Source: Secundilactobacillus oryzae JCM 18671
GTDB taxonomy: Bacteria > Bacillota > Bacilli > Lactobacillales > Lactobacillaceae
Direction of reading: 5' to 3'
DNA: 61,871 bases
NCBI RefSeq assembly: GCF_000740055.1
Contig: NZ_BBJM01000008.1
Location: 1 to 61,871, forward strand
Shown: piece after piece, positions 36,473 to 44,983 of the stretch
Layout of the letters: each line of letters opens with the position of its first letter
How positions within the stretch are numbered: position 1 is the first letter of the stretch
Made by a program: the position numbers and the translations under genes
Notes under the pieces: generated by a model
Database searches by the model: none
What the model saw: the letters and a program-made list of their open reading frames with translations, nothing else
Told to the model about the DNA's origin: nothing

Positions 36473-38050
36473 ATGGATGCGACAGTTAATAAGAAGAAAA
36501 AATTTAAGCTGAAAATGCCCGGGGCTTTTGTCATTTTGTTTGCATTAACCATTATTGCCGTTCTGGCAACGTGGGCGGTTCCGGCCGGTTCCTATTCAAA
36601 ACTTTCATACGATTCTACTAGTTCGACACTGGTGGTTCAACAGCCCAACAGTGGCGATAAGAAGCTGCCGGCAACGCAAAAGTCGCTAGATCAATTGGGT
36701 GTTAAAATTAAAATTTCCCAGTTTACTAACGGCGGTATTACGCAGGCGGTATCAGTCCCGAATACCTATCAACGGTTGAAACAGCGACCAGCTAGTTTGT
36801 GGGATGTGACTGGTAGCATGGTCCGGGGTACGATTGAAGCCGTAGATATTATGGTCTTCATTTTCGTACTTGGTGGATTAATTGGTGTCGTTAAGGCCAG
36901 CGGGGCGTTTGAATCCGGCCTCCTGGCACTTACCAAAAAAACCAAGGGTCATGAGTTCTTACTTATCTTCTTCGTTGCGATTCTAATGGTGCTGGGTGGT
37001 ACTCTGTGTGGGATTGAAGAGGAAGCCGTGGCATTCTACCCAATCTTGGTCCCCGTTTTCATTGCGATGGGCTACGACTCGATTGTCAGCGTGGGGGCCA
37101 TTTTCCTGGCCAGTTCGGTCGGGACCTCGTTTTCAACGATTAACCCGTTTTCAGTTGTGATTGCATCTAATGCTGCTGGAACCAGTTTCACGCAAGGACT
37201 AGATTGGCGGATCTTTGGTTGTGCGGTTGCGGCCATCTTCATCATTGTCTACCTGCACTGGTACAGCAAAAAGGTCAAAGCGAATCCAGAGTTTTCATAT
37301 TCATATGAAGACAAGGAATCGTTCGATAAAATGTGGTCGGTCACCTCAGAGGAGGAATTTACCGGCGAATCGAACGAAACTAAAGTAAAAAAAGCGGCCT
37401 TCACGATTCGAAAAAAGATTATTTTAGTTCTATTTGTTGTTACTTTCCCAATTATGGTTTGGGGCGTAATGTCCCAAGGTTGGTGGTTTCCAACCATGGC
37501 CTCATCATTCCTACTTTTTGCCATTTTAATCATGTTCCTAACGGCAACCGGTGAATTTGGAATCGGCGAAAAAGGGGTTGTGGATGCCTTTGTGAATGGG
37601 GCTTCAAGTCTTGTCGGGGTTTCACTCATTATTGGATTGGCACGTGGTATCAACCTCGTTTTAAATGAAGGGATGATTTCAGACACCATGCTTCAATTCT
37701 CATCTGGTTTAGTTAAGAACATGAACGGTCCAATGTTTATTATTGTCATGTTGTTAATTTTCTTTGTTCTCGGATTTATTGTTCCTTCTTCTTCAGGGTT
37801 GGCAGTGCTCTCGATGCCAATCTTGGCACCACTTGCCGATAGTGTGAACATTCCTCGGTTCGTCGTCGTGACGGCCTACCAGTTTGGTCAATACGCAATG
37901 CTATTCCTGGCCCCAACCGGGTTAGTGATGGCAACGCTGCAAATGCTAGATATGAAGTATTCTCACTGGTTGCGTTTTGTTTGGCCGGTTGTGGTCTTCG
38001 TGCTCGTATTTGGTGGCAGTATCTTGGTGGCACAAGTGCTGATTTACTAG
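36473..38050 (+). CDS. YfcC-family (arginine/ornithine-type) antiporter
   Basis: 525 residues, about 12 membrane segments, with PGAFVILFALTIIAVLATWAVPAGSY, GTLCGIEEEAVAFYPILVP and FIVPSSSGLAVLSMPILAPL typical of YfcC/ArcD-like carriers. Its position after arcB suggests arginine or citrulline in, ornithine out. GGGGGAAAA precedes ATG. Substrate inferred from context only; related proteins are annotated as dicarboxylate or basic amino acid carriers. Confidence 0.85.
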   Translation: MDATVNKKKKFKLKMPGAFVILFALTIIAVLATWAVPAGSYSKLSYDSTSSTLVVQQPNSGDKKLPATQKSLDQLGVKIKISQFTNGGITQAVSVPNTYQRLKQRPASLWDVTGSMVRGTIEAVDIMVFIFVLGGLIGVVKASGAFESGLLALTKKTKGHEFLLIFFVAILMVLGGTLCGIEEEAVAFYPILVPVFIAMGYDSIVSVGAIFLASSVGTSFSTINPFSVVIASNAAGTSFTQGLDWRIFGCAVAAIFIIVYLHWYSKKVKANPEFSYSYEDKESFDKMWSVTSEEEFTGESNETKVKKAAFTIRKKIILVLFVVTFPIMVWGVMSQGWWFPTMASSFLLFAILIMFLTATGEFGIGEKGVVDAFVNGASSLVGVSLIIGLARGINLVLNEGMISDTMLQFSSGLVKNMNGPMFIIVMLLIFFVLGFIVPSSSGLAVLSMPILAPLADSVNIPRFVVVTAYQFGQYAMLFLAPTGLVMATLQMLDMKYSHWLRFVWPVVVFVLVFGGSILVAQVLIY

Positions 38051-38052
38051 AT

Positions 38053-38098
38053 AGAAAACACCGTGATAGCCAATGTGGTTACCACGGTGTTTTGGTTT
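38053..38098 (+). terminator. Rho-independent terminator after yfcC
   Basis: AAAACACCGTG / CACGGTGTTTT hairpin. Confidence 0.85.
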
Positions 38099-38212
38099 TG
38101 ACAGCCCTATAGCGAAAGTCATTCCAGGTTTGATCGCTATAAAGGAACATTATGTTGTATTATGATTATATTAGAATTAAGAAGAAAATATTAATGATAT
38201 TTGGAAGATATT

Positions 38213-39391
38213 ATGAAGGGGAAAATTTCATTGATTACCGGTTTTGTCGTGATTGCACTTATTTTAGGTGGATGTCAGACCAAAACTCAAAATAAAGCTA
38301 ACTCGTCTTCAAGTGACACCAAGGTAGCGAAAAAGTCGAAAACAGCTCGTCCCAAACCTTCTGACATTACGTCCACGTTGAATCGGATCAAGGGGAAGTT
38401 TGCCGAAGATCAACAAACTAGGACTAATGGTGGAGAGCTCACGTACTCGAGTTTTTACTGGAAAAATTCGGCATGGCATTGGGAGTTAATATCTGAAAAA
38501 CGCGGCGTAATTGCAGATGGTAAAGTGAATTCTATTTCTATTGGAAAGGCTGGAAATCCAGATAATCTGCGGATGGTCAGTTCGTCCGGGGAAAATTATT
38601 CGCTGAAACTTTCAGTTACTGGCGAATTTTACACTATTCAAACAACCTACAAGGATATCAAAGGGAGCTATGTCGTAGGTGATACGGATGGAAAATGGAC
38701 TGATAGCGCACCAGCAAAGTTACAGGCTAGTTGGCGGTCAGGATTCGAGAAAACAAGAACTGTTATGGGGGACGATGATTCAACCTACCCGTACATCAAG
38801 GTGACATTTAGTATCATGCCAGACAGTCTGACGGGCGTTAATGTGTTATATAAATCTGATAAAAAAGCGAAACTTGAGGGGAATGGCTGGGGAATTAACG
38901 ACCATTTAATGTCTAAACAGGTTGCACTGAATACCTACTTATTAAAATCATATTCTGGAAATGAGCTATTTAGCGTATATAAGGTTGAATATGTAAGTAG
39001 TCGCAAGATTAGAACTCGCTTTGGATCTAAGTTGGTTTCATTAACTAAAGTAGGAGCTGGTCAAAGTTACGCAGTTTCAAATTCAGTGGGTAAAGATACA
39101 ACGAATCTAACAAAGGAACAGGTTAAAAAGTGGGTGTGGTCCGATGTTAGAAAGAATAATGAATTTACGATGGCAGATTATTACTTTGAACAATTTCAAA
39201 AGGATGGCTTGCTGTATATAGATGTACGAGAAAATCATGATTCAAAGAATATGAAGGCAGCAGGAGCTGCCCCGTCTGTATCTCCACGAGCTGCACTTTA
39301 TCGAATCAATGAAAATGGGCAATTAGAAAAATATAAGATTACGGTGGATGGCGATGAATGGAATGTAGTTTCTGATGACTATTCTGAATAG
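38213..39391 (+). CDS. Predicted lipoprotein of unknown function
   Basis: 392 residues starting MKGKISLITGFVVIALILGGC: a lipoprotein signal with Cys21, then a Ser/Lys-rich linker and a globular part with many beta strands and aromatic residues (GELTYSSFYWKNSAWHWELI). I do not recognise a named domain. The frame opens at TTG 38201, but ATG at 38213 follows GGAAG. The gene is AT-richer than its neighbours and stands alone, so a species-specific surface protein is likely. Confidence 0.7.
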   Translation: MKGKISLITGFVVIALILGGCQTKTQNKANSSSSDTKVAKKSKTARPKPSDITSTLNRIKGKFAEDQQTRTNGGELTYSSFYWKNSAWHWELISEKRGVIADGKVNSISIGKAGNPDNLRMVSSSGENYSLKLSVTGEFYTIQTTYKDIKGSYVVGDTDGKWTDSAPAKLQASWRSGFEKTRTVMGDDDSTYPYIKVTFSIMPDSLTGVNVLYKSDKKAKLEGNGWGINDHLMSKQVALNTYLLKSYSGNELFSVYKVEYVSSRKIRTRFGSKLVSLTKVGAGQSYAVSNSVGKDTTNLTKEQVKKWVWSDVRKNNEFTMADYYFEQFQKDGLLYIDVRENHDSKNMKAAGAAPSVSPRAALYRINENGQLEKYKITVDGDEWNVVSDDYSE

Positions 39392-39454
39392 GAGTAAATA
39401 ATCCAGATTAAATGGGGAAATGTAACCCATTAGCTATGATGTCATACTGCCTTG

Positions 39455-39546
39455 GACGAAAAAAGGGCGCTGGTTTTTCACCAACGTCCCTGATACAAGT
39501 ATAGATGATTTAAGCTGACTAGCCTTTAGAGGCTAGTTTTTTTTTG
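39455..39546. terminator. Two terminator hairpins
   Basis: GGGCGcTGGT / ACCAaCGTCCC (39463-39490) has its T-run on the minus strand. ACTAGCCT / AGGCTAGT followed by nine T (39515-39545) reads on the plus strand. Together they insulate the lipoprotein gene and the converging DUF2188 gene. Confidence 0.75.
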
Positions 39547-39558
39547 ATTGTCCGCTCA

Positions 39559-40005
39559 TCAAGGTGTTTGAATTTCCTGCAACGTCCCATCCTTTCGGTA
39601 GACTCGGACGTTAGATGCTTTGTTATTAGCAATTTCTCGTGCACGTTTAACGGCTTCGGCCTTTGTTTCGAAAACATCACTCGCGCGTTCTGCGCCTTTC
39701 GCAAAAACGGCCCAACCATCTTCTTGATGCTGCACCACCTCATCGGCATCGAGAAGGCGGGCCTTGGAAGGATCCTTTTCATGGTGGTCCCGTTTGGTGG
39801 GATTAGGTTCCTCATCGAAATCCGTCTTTTCTGAGGTAGAGGCGTGTTCGAACCAGCGCTCGGCCTGTTTCATGGCGATGGGGATGGCGCGATCCTCGGC
39901 ATAGCCGTCTACAACAAGGGCGTTGGCGATATCAATGGCCTTTTTACGAACTAGGTTATCCATATTTTTCATTGAATTAGGGTAGTCGGTCATACTCCAT
40001 GGCAT
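39559..40005 (-). CDS. DUF2188-domain protein
   Basis: 148 residues. ATG at 40005 has AGGAGGAC 8 nt upstream; the longer frame lacks a site. Residues 1-60 (MTDYPNSMKNMDNLVRKKAIDIANALVVDGYAEDRAIPIAMKQAERW) resemble small stress-type proteins that act on Lys-rich 'uncharacterised' families. The C-terminal half, GWAVFAKGAERASDVFETKAEAVKRAREIANNK, is DUF2188. Highly charged, probably cytosolic and stress-related; function unknown. Confidence 0.75.
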   Translation of the reverse strand: MPWSMTDYPNSMKNMDNLVRKKAIDIANALVVDGYAEDRAIPIAMKQAERWFEHASTSEKTDFDEEPNPTKRDHHEKDPSKARLLDADEVVQHQEDGWAVFAKGAERASDVFETKAEAVKRAREIANNKASNVRVYRKDGTLQEIQTP

Positions 40006-40075
40006 AAAAAACGTCCTCCTTTGCTTGATTGACTCAAGTGTAAGGGAGGACGGAATCGGGTTAAAAGAAATATGC

Positions 40076-40378
40076 TTATTTTTCGCCATTCTTACCAATT
40101 TGGTCGGGATGGTCTTTTTTAAATTGAATCCATTCACGATTGTTAACGGTCAGTTCTTGTTGGTCGGTTAAATCGTAAACAGCAACCGTCTTGCGAGTTT
40201 GGACGTAAATTGGCCAAAAGAGCACTGTTGCCACGATGATGAGCAGGTACCACTAAGACTTGAGGACAATGGCTAAAACGACGGCCAGTAAAATCAAAAT
40301 ATTGGAGGTATTGAATAATTGCTTAGTTCGACGATCAGCTTGTTGTGAATAACGATGCGTTGGGTTTAGCGAGGACAT
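40076..40378 (-). pseudogene. Small membrane protein with an in-frame amber codon
   Basis: A frame of 100 codons starts MSSLNPTHRYSQQADRRTKQL with GGAGTG upstream and has one hydrophobic hairpin, ILILLAVVLAIVLKS*WYLLIIVATVLFW. It reads through TAG at 40253-40255 to a charged end (VNNREWIQFKKDHPDQIGKNGEK). The amber lies between the two membrane halves. Family unknown. Confidence 0.65.
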
Positions 40379-40516
40379 GAATAAACACTCCTATCTATGG
40401 ACTTGTAATGAATAAAATAACGCTTATAATAGTTAAGGAAATTATACAGCTGCCTATATGGAAGTCAATCAATCGAAACTTCAATGACAGCGAAAAAAAT
40501 CCTAATTGTAATCTAA

Positions 40517-40532
40517 TTGCAAACGCTTTCAT
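40517..40532 (+). promoter_or_regulatory. cre site upstream of the PTS gene
   Basis: TTGCAAACGCTTTCAT, a good CcpA cre match, 57 bases before the nagE start. The 210-base gap 40379-40588 otherwise holds only a weak TATAAT-like sequence near 40424. Confidence 0.75.
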
Positions 40533-40588
40533 AGAATGGTAAACCTCATGATAGCAAGAGATAGAAAGAAACCCGAGGAGGAATCATC

Positions 40589-42571
40589 GTGAAAGCTTAC
40601 ATACAAAGGTTAGGACGTTCACTGCAACTTCCAGTTGCCGTATTACCGGCAGCCGCACTATTGGTCGGTATTGCTAATTACTGGCTGTCATTTGGTCAAA
40701 ATTCAGTTGCGACCTTTATTTTACAAGGTGGATTGGCGGTCTTAAACCAATTACCAATCCTATTCGCCGTTGGTGTGGCCCTGGGGATGGCTAAAGACAA
40801 AGACGGGGCAGCAGCCTTTGCCGGATTAGTTGCCTTTGAACTGCCAGTCAACGTTTTGAAACCAGAAACTATTGCAGCGTTAACCGGTGCTAAATTGACC
40901 GCTGTTGATCCCGCATTCTCTCAAATTTCAAACGTCTTTATCGGGATTATGGCCGGTTTGATTGCGGCCGCATTATATAATCGTTTCCACGAGATTAAGT
41001 TGCCAATGGCACTTTCATTCTTTAGTGGCAAACGGTTCGTACCAATCATGGCAGCATTCGTCATGATGATTGTTAGTGCTATTTTATTCCTTATCTGGCC
41101 ACCTGTTTACTCAGCACTCGTTAGTTTCGGTGAAGCAATCGTGAACTTGGGCGCAGTTGGGGCCGGACTCTACGGTTTCTTCAACCGTTTGTTGATTCCA
41201 ACTGGATTGCACCAGGCCTTAAACTCTGTTTTCTGGTTTGATGTTGCTGGTATCAATGATATTGGTAAATTCCTTGCCTCACAGGGTACTAAAGGGGTTA
41301 CGGGGATGTTCCAAGCTGGATTCTTCCCAGTTATGATGTTTGGCTTACCAGCTGGTGCATTCGCCATTTATAAAAATGCCCGTCCAGAACGAAAAGCGGA
41401 AGTCGGTTCATTGATGTTAGCCGGCGCCTTAGCTTCATTCTTTACTGGGGTTACTGAACCACTTGAATTCTCATTTATGTTTGTGGCATGGCCACTTTAC
41501 GTGATTCACGCACTCTTTACTGGTTTATCATTGGCGCTCGCTGCATTTATGCACTGGACGGCTGGATTTGCCTTCTCAGCAGGGTTAGTCGACTTTGTGT
41601 TGAGTTTCAAGAACCCAATTGCTAACCAGCCATACATGCTGATCCTTCAAGGATTAGTCATGGCAGTTATTTACTACTTTGGTTTCAACTTCGCCATTAA
41701 GAAGTTTAACTTGATGACCCCTGGTCGTGAGGCAGTGACTGATGATGACGAGGATAGCGAAGATGCTGTTGAGACAAGTGACAGTGATGATAAGTACACG
41801 ATTGAAGCAAAGAAAATTTACGCAGCTATTGGTGGTGCAGACAACATCAAGGTAGTTGATAACTGTACAACTCGTCTGCGTTTACAACTAGAAGATACAG
41901 ATGCCATTAACGAAAACGCCATTAAGCGGAGTGGGGCACCTGGTTTAAACAAGCTTGATAAGACCAACTTGCAGATTGTTATTGGTACCGAAGTTCAATT
42001 CGTCGCCGATGAGTTGGAACGTTTGTACAAGACTAAGGCACCTATCACCAAGGTTGAAACTACGGCAGCACCAGCTACTGAACCAGCTGCATCAACTGCA
42101 ACTAGTGGCGTCACTGAAAGCTTCTACAGTGTTGCTACCGGTAACTACGTTGATTTAGCAGATGTTGCTGACAAGACTTTTGCTGAAAAAATGCTGGGTG
42201 ATGGTTTTGCAATCAATCCAACCACTGGTACCATTACGGCCCCAGTTGACGGTACTGTGATGACGGTTTTCCCAACTAAGCATGCGATTGGTTTTAAGAC
42301 CGACGCTGGCTTAGAGATCCTGTTGCACATGGGTCTAGATACGGTTGAATTGAAGGGTGATCCATTTGACGTTAAAGTCAGTGACGGCCAAGCGGTTAAG
42401 CACGGTGACGTTGTGGCGCAAGTTGACCTGGATGCCATTAAGGCAGCCGGTAAGGACACCGCAATGATCGTGATTATCACCAATATGGATGCTGTTGGTA
42501 TCATGAAGTTCAAGCCTGTTGCAAATGACGTGACGACTGAAACGCTGGTATTAACGACTACAACGAAGTAA
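40589..42571 (+). CDS. nagE: PTS EIICBA permease, N-acetylglucosamine (NagE) type
   Basis: 660 residues. EIIC (1-375): QRLGRSLQLPVAVLPAAALL, FFSGKRFVPIMAAF, FNRLLIPTGLHQALN and GVTEPLEFSFMF, closer to NagE than to PtsG. EIIB (about 405-480): phospho-Cys426 in VVDNCTTRLRL. EIIA (about 505-650): phospho-His580 in LLHMGLDTVELKG. It imports and phosphorylates GlcNAc or possibly glucose. GAGGAGGAAT precedes ATG (GTGAAAGC context); a cre site lies upstream. Confidence 0.9.
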   Translation: MKAYIQRLGRSLQLPVAVLPAAALLVGIANYWLSFGQNSVATFILQGGLAVLNQLPILFAVGVALGMAKDKDGAAAFAGLVAFELPVNVLKPETIAALTGAKLTAVDPAFSQISNVFIGIMAGLIAAALYNRFHEIKLPMALSFFSGKRFVPIMAAFVMMIVSAILFLIWPPVYSALVSFGEAIVNLGAVGAGLYGFFNRLLIPTGLHQALNSVFWFDVAGINDIGKFLASQGTKGVTGMFQAGFFPVMMFGLPAGAFAIYKNARPERKAEVGSLMLAGALASFFTGVTEPLEFSFMFVAWPLYVIHALFTGLSLALAAFMHWTAGFAFSAGLVDFVLSFKNPIANQPYMLILQGLVMAVIYYFGFNFAIKKFNLMTPGREAVTDDDEDSEDAVETSDSDDKYTIEAKKIYAAIGGADNIKVVDNCTTRLRLQLEDTDAINENAIKRSGAPGLNKLDKTNLQIVIGTEVQFVADELERLYKTKAPITKVETTAAPATEPAASTATSGVTESFYSVATGNYVDLADVADKTFAEKMLGDGFAINPTTGTITAPVDGTVMTVFPTKHAIGFKTDAGLEILLHMGLDTVELKGDPFDVKVSDGQAVKHGDVVAQVDLDAIKAAGKDTAMIVIITNMDAVGIMKFKPVANDVTTETLVLTTTTK

Positions 42572-42590
42572 TCATAATTGAATAGTTAGA

Positions 42591-42633
42591 TGAAGGTTCC
42601 AATCCTCGGATGAGGGTTGGAATCTTTTTTTGT
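42591..42633 (+). terminator. Rho-independent terminator after nagE
   Basis: GGTTCCAATCCTC / GAGGGTTGGAATC followed by TTTTTTT. Confidence 0.85.
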
Positions 42634-42733
42634 TCGGAATGATTTGTTCGATAGTTATACAATAAAAAACTGATATTTATTTTAAATGAAATTTTTGAAT
42701 TAGTTTTCACAATTTAAAAAAGCGACCGAAAGT

Positions 42734-42747
42734 GTTGATATATCAAC
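42734..42747. promoter_or_regulatory. Perfect 14-bp palindrome upstream of fumC
   Basis: GTTGATATATCAAC. The half TTGATA can also act as a -35, so a bound factor would affect promoter access. The rest of the 42634-42891 gap is AT-rich and non-coding, with GGAGGG before the fumC ATG. Confidence 0.45.
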
Positions 42748-42891
42748 CTCATAAGTTAAATTTATAGGTATGGCAGGTTTTGACTATAACTTCACAAGTA
42801 AGTTATTATTCCAGCGTAAAGTTTTTTTGCCTATTCATGTTACTAATTTCACATTTATAAAATACCAAAATATTTATTGGAGGGAATCATT

Positions 42892-44289
42892 ATGCAAACA
42901 GTCGACGATTACCGAATTGAATCAGATACCATTGGAGAAGTTAAAATTCCAGCCTCAGCTTTATGGGGTCCTCAAACAGAACGGAGTCGTAACAACTTTC
43001 CAACTGGTCAATTGATGCCAATTGATGTTATTCGGGCTTTGCTTCAAATTAAGAAGGCTGCCGCACAAGCTAACCAAGAATTAAACCAAATCAGCATAGA
43101 AAAAGGTCAATTAATTGTTGAAGCCATCGACGAATTATTGAAATTGTCTGATGAAGACCTCCGTAAGGACTTTCCACTAAAAGTTTACCAAACGGGTTCA
43201 GGTACTCAAACCAACATGAACGTCAACGAAGTGGTGGCTCACCAAGCTGCTAAGTTAAACTCAGCTATCGAAATTTTGCCAAACGATGATGTTAACAAGG
43301 GTCAAAGTTCAAATGATATTTTCCCAACGGCTATGAACATCACAGCAAGTGTTGCCGTTCAAGAGTTGGAAAAAGCGATTGAACACCTGATTGCTGAATT
43401 AAAAGTTAAGCAAGACAAGTACTGGCGAACGGTTAAAATTGGCCGTACTCACTTGCAAGATGCAACGCCACTTACATTTGGTCAAGAGGTCAGTGGCTGG
43501 GCAAGCATGTTGGAACATGATCTTGCATCACTGAAGGCACTTGCCAGTTCAGTTGCCGAATTCCCAATGGGCGGTACCGCTGTTGGAACGGGACTTAACG
43601 CTGCACCAGGTTTCGATGCAGAAATTGCCAAACGTATTTCAGCAGTTTACGGCATTACGTTTGATGCTGATACCAACAAGTTTTACGGCCTTGAAGCTCA
43701 CTCAGGCATGAATGCGGTCCACGGTGTTTTCAAGTCATTAGCTGCTGATTTAATGAAGATTGGTAATGACGTTCGTTTCCTCGCAAGTGGTCCTCGTGCC
43801 GGTTATGGCGAATTAAACATTCCAGCTAACGAACCAGGTTCATCCATTATGCCAGGTAAAGTTAACCCAACCCAAGTAGAAGCCCTAACAATGGCAGCTG
43901 TTCGCGTCATGGGTAATGACGTTGTTGTGACGATGGCTTCATCACAAGGTAACTTCCAATTAAACGTCTACAAACCAGTTATGATTGATGCCTTCTTGGA
44001 ATCAGCTGACTTGCTTCGTGGAACGATGACCGGGTTTGCCGACAAGATGATCCACGGTTTGACTGTCAATGCTGAACGAATGGAAGAATTGGTCGATAAC
44101 TCATTAATGACGGTTACGGCGCTTTCACCACACATTGGTTACCACGACAGTGCTGTGATTGCCCAAGAAGCCGATAAGCAAGGTGTTAAGCTTCGTGAAG
44201 CCGCAATCAACTCTGGCAAAGTCACTGCTGAAGACTTTGACAAGTGGGTTGATCCTTTGAAGATGACCAACATCGATCAAACCAAGTAG
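42892..44289 (+). CDS. fumC: Fumarate hydratase, class II
   Basis: 465 residues: SALWGPQTERSRNNFP, TGSGTQTNMNVNEV, and the superfamily signature GSSIMPGKVNPTQ. It interconverts malate and fumarate, cytosolic, iron-free. ATG at 42892 follows GGAGGGAATC; the TTG-opened extension is not supported. First of a set with a small ORF, an FMN reductase and a fumarate reductase, forming the reductive malate-fumarate-succinate branch. Confidence 0.95.
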   Translation: MQTVDDYRIESDTIGEVKIPASALWGPQTERSRNNFPTGQLMPIDVIRALLQIKKAAAQANQELNQISIEKGQLIVEAIDELLKLSDEDLRKDFPLKVYQTGSGTQTNMNVNEVVAHQAAKLNSAIEILPNDDVNKGQSSNDIFPTAMNITASVAVQELEKAIEHLIAELKVKQDKYWRTVKIGRTHLQDATPLTFGQEVSGWASMLEHDLASLKALASSVAEFPMGGTAVGTGLNAAPGFDAEIAKRISAVYGITFDADTNKFYGLEAHSGMNAVHGVFKSLAADLMKIGNDVRFLASGPRAGYGELNIPANEPGSSIMPGKVNPTQVEALTMAAVRVMGNDVVVTMASSQGNFQLNVYKPVMIDAFLESADLLRGTMTGFADKMIHGLTVNAERMEELVDNSLMTVTALSPHIGYHDSAVIAQEADKQGVKLREAAINSGKVTAEDFDKWVDPLKMTNIDQTK

Positions 44290-44299
44290 GACCTGAACT

Positions 44300-44386
44300 A
44301 TGGTAGAAGGTATTTTACTATTAGCACTTGGCGTAATGGGCCTGTGTATCGGCCACGTTTTAGTTTTTTTGAGAGACGAGAATTAG
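44300..44386 (+). CDS. Tiny predicted membrane peptide between fumC and the FMN reductase
   Basis: 28 residues: MVEGILLLALGVMGLCIGHVLVFLRDEN, a single hydrophobic segment with a charged end. It fits exactly in the gap, 10 nt after fumC and 18 nt before the next gene. The ribosome site (TAGGACC) is modest. It resembles one-helix accessory peptides; real existence needs translation evidence. Confidence 0.45.
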   Translation: MVEGILLLALGVMGLCIGHVLVFLRDEN

Positions 44387-44404
44387 AAAGTAGAGGAATT
44401 ATCA

Positions 44405-44959
44405 ATGAAACCAACATTAATTGGAATTGTCGGCAGTAATGCAGACTTTTCGTTTAACCGAATTCTGTTAAAATTCATGAAGCAACACTTTGCGGAAAAA
44501 GTTAATATTGAAATTCAAGAAATCAACGAAGTACCATTGTTCTGCGAAAATGGGATGAAGAATCCGCCAGCAATCGTGAACGAAATGGCGGATAAAATCG
44601 AAGCCGCTAACGGTGTCATCATTGCAGCACCAGAATATGATCATGCCATTCCAGCCGCATTAAAGAGTGTTATCGAATGGTTATCTAGCTCACGTCACCC
44701 ATTTGATAACAAGGAAGTCATGATTGTCGGCGCCTCATACGGCATTCAGGGAACGGTTCGTTCTCAAATGAACTTACGCCAGATTTTAGACTCACCAGGG
44801 GTTAACGCCAAGGTGATACCGGGTAACGAGTTTATGCTTTCAAATGTTAAGGATAAATTCGACGAAAATGGCAATCTTAATGATGAAGGAACTCTGAAGT
44901 TCTTGGATACTTGCATGGATAACTACTTGGCTTTTTTAGCAGAACCCGCAATGAACTAG
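44405..44959 (+). CDS. NAD(P)H-dependent FMN reductase
   Basis: 184 residues of the flavodoxin-like FMN_red family: GIVGSNADFSFNR phosphate loop, IIAAPEYDHAIPAALKSVIEWL (flavin-binding PEYN-like) and VGASYGIQGTVRSQMNLRQIL. It likely passes electrons from NAD(P)H to flavin for the soluble fumarate reductase 24 bases downstream; lactobacilli commonly pair these two genes. TAGAGGAAT precedes ATG. Confidence 0.88.
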   Translation: MKPTLIGIVGSNADFSFNRILLKFMKQHFAEKVNIEIQEINEVPLFCENGMKNPPAIVNEMADKIEAANGVIIAAPEYDHAIPAALKSVIEWLSSSRHPFDNKEVMIVGASYGIQGTVRSQMNLRQILDSPGVNAKVIPGNEFMLSNVKDKFDENGNLNDEGTLKFLDTCMDNYLAFLAEPAMN

Positions 44960-44983
44960 ACTAAAAATAGAGGAGACATTACG

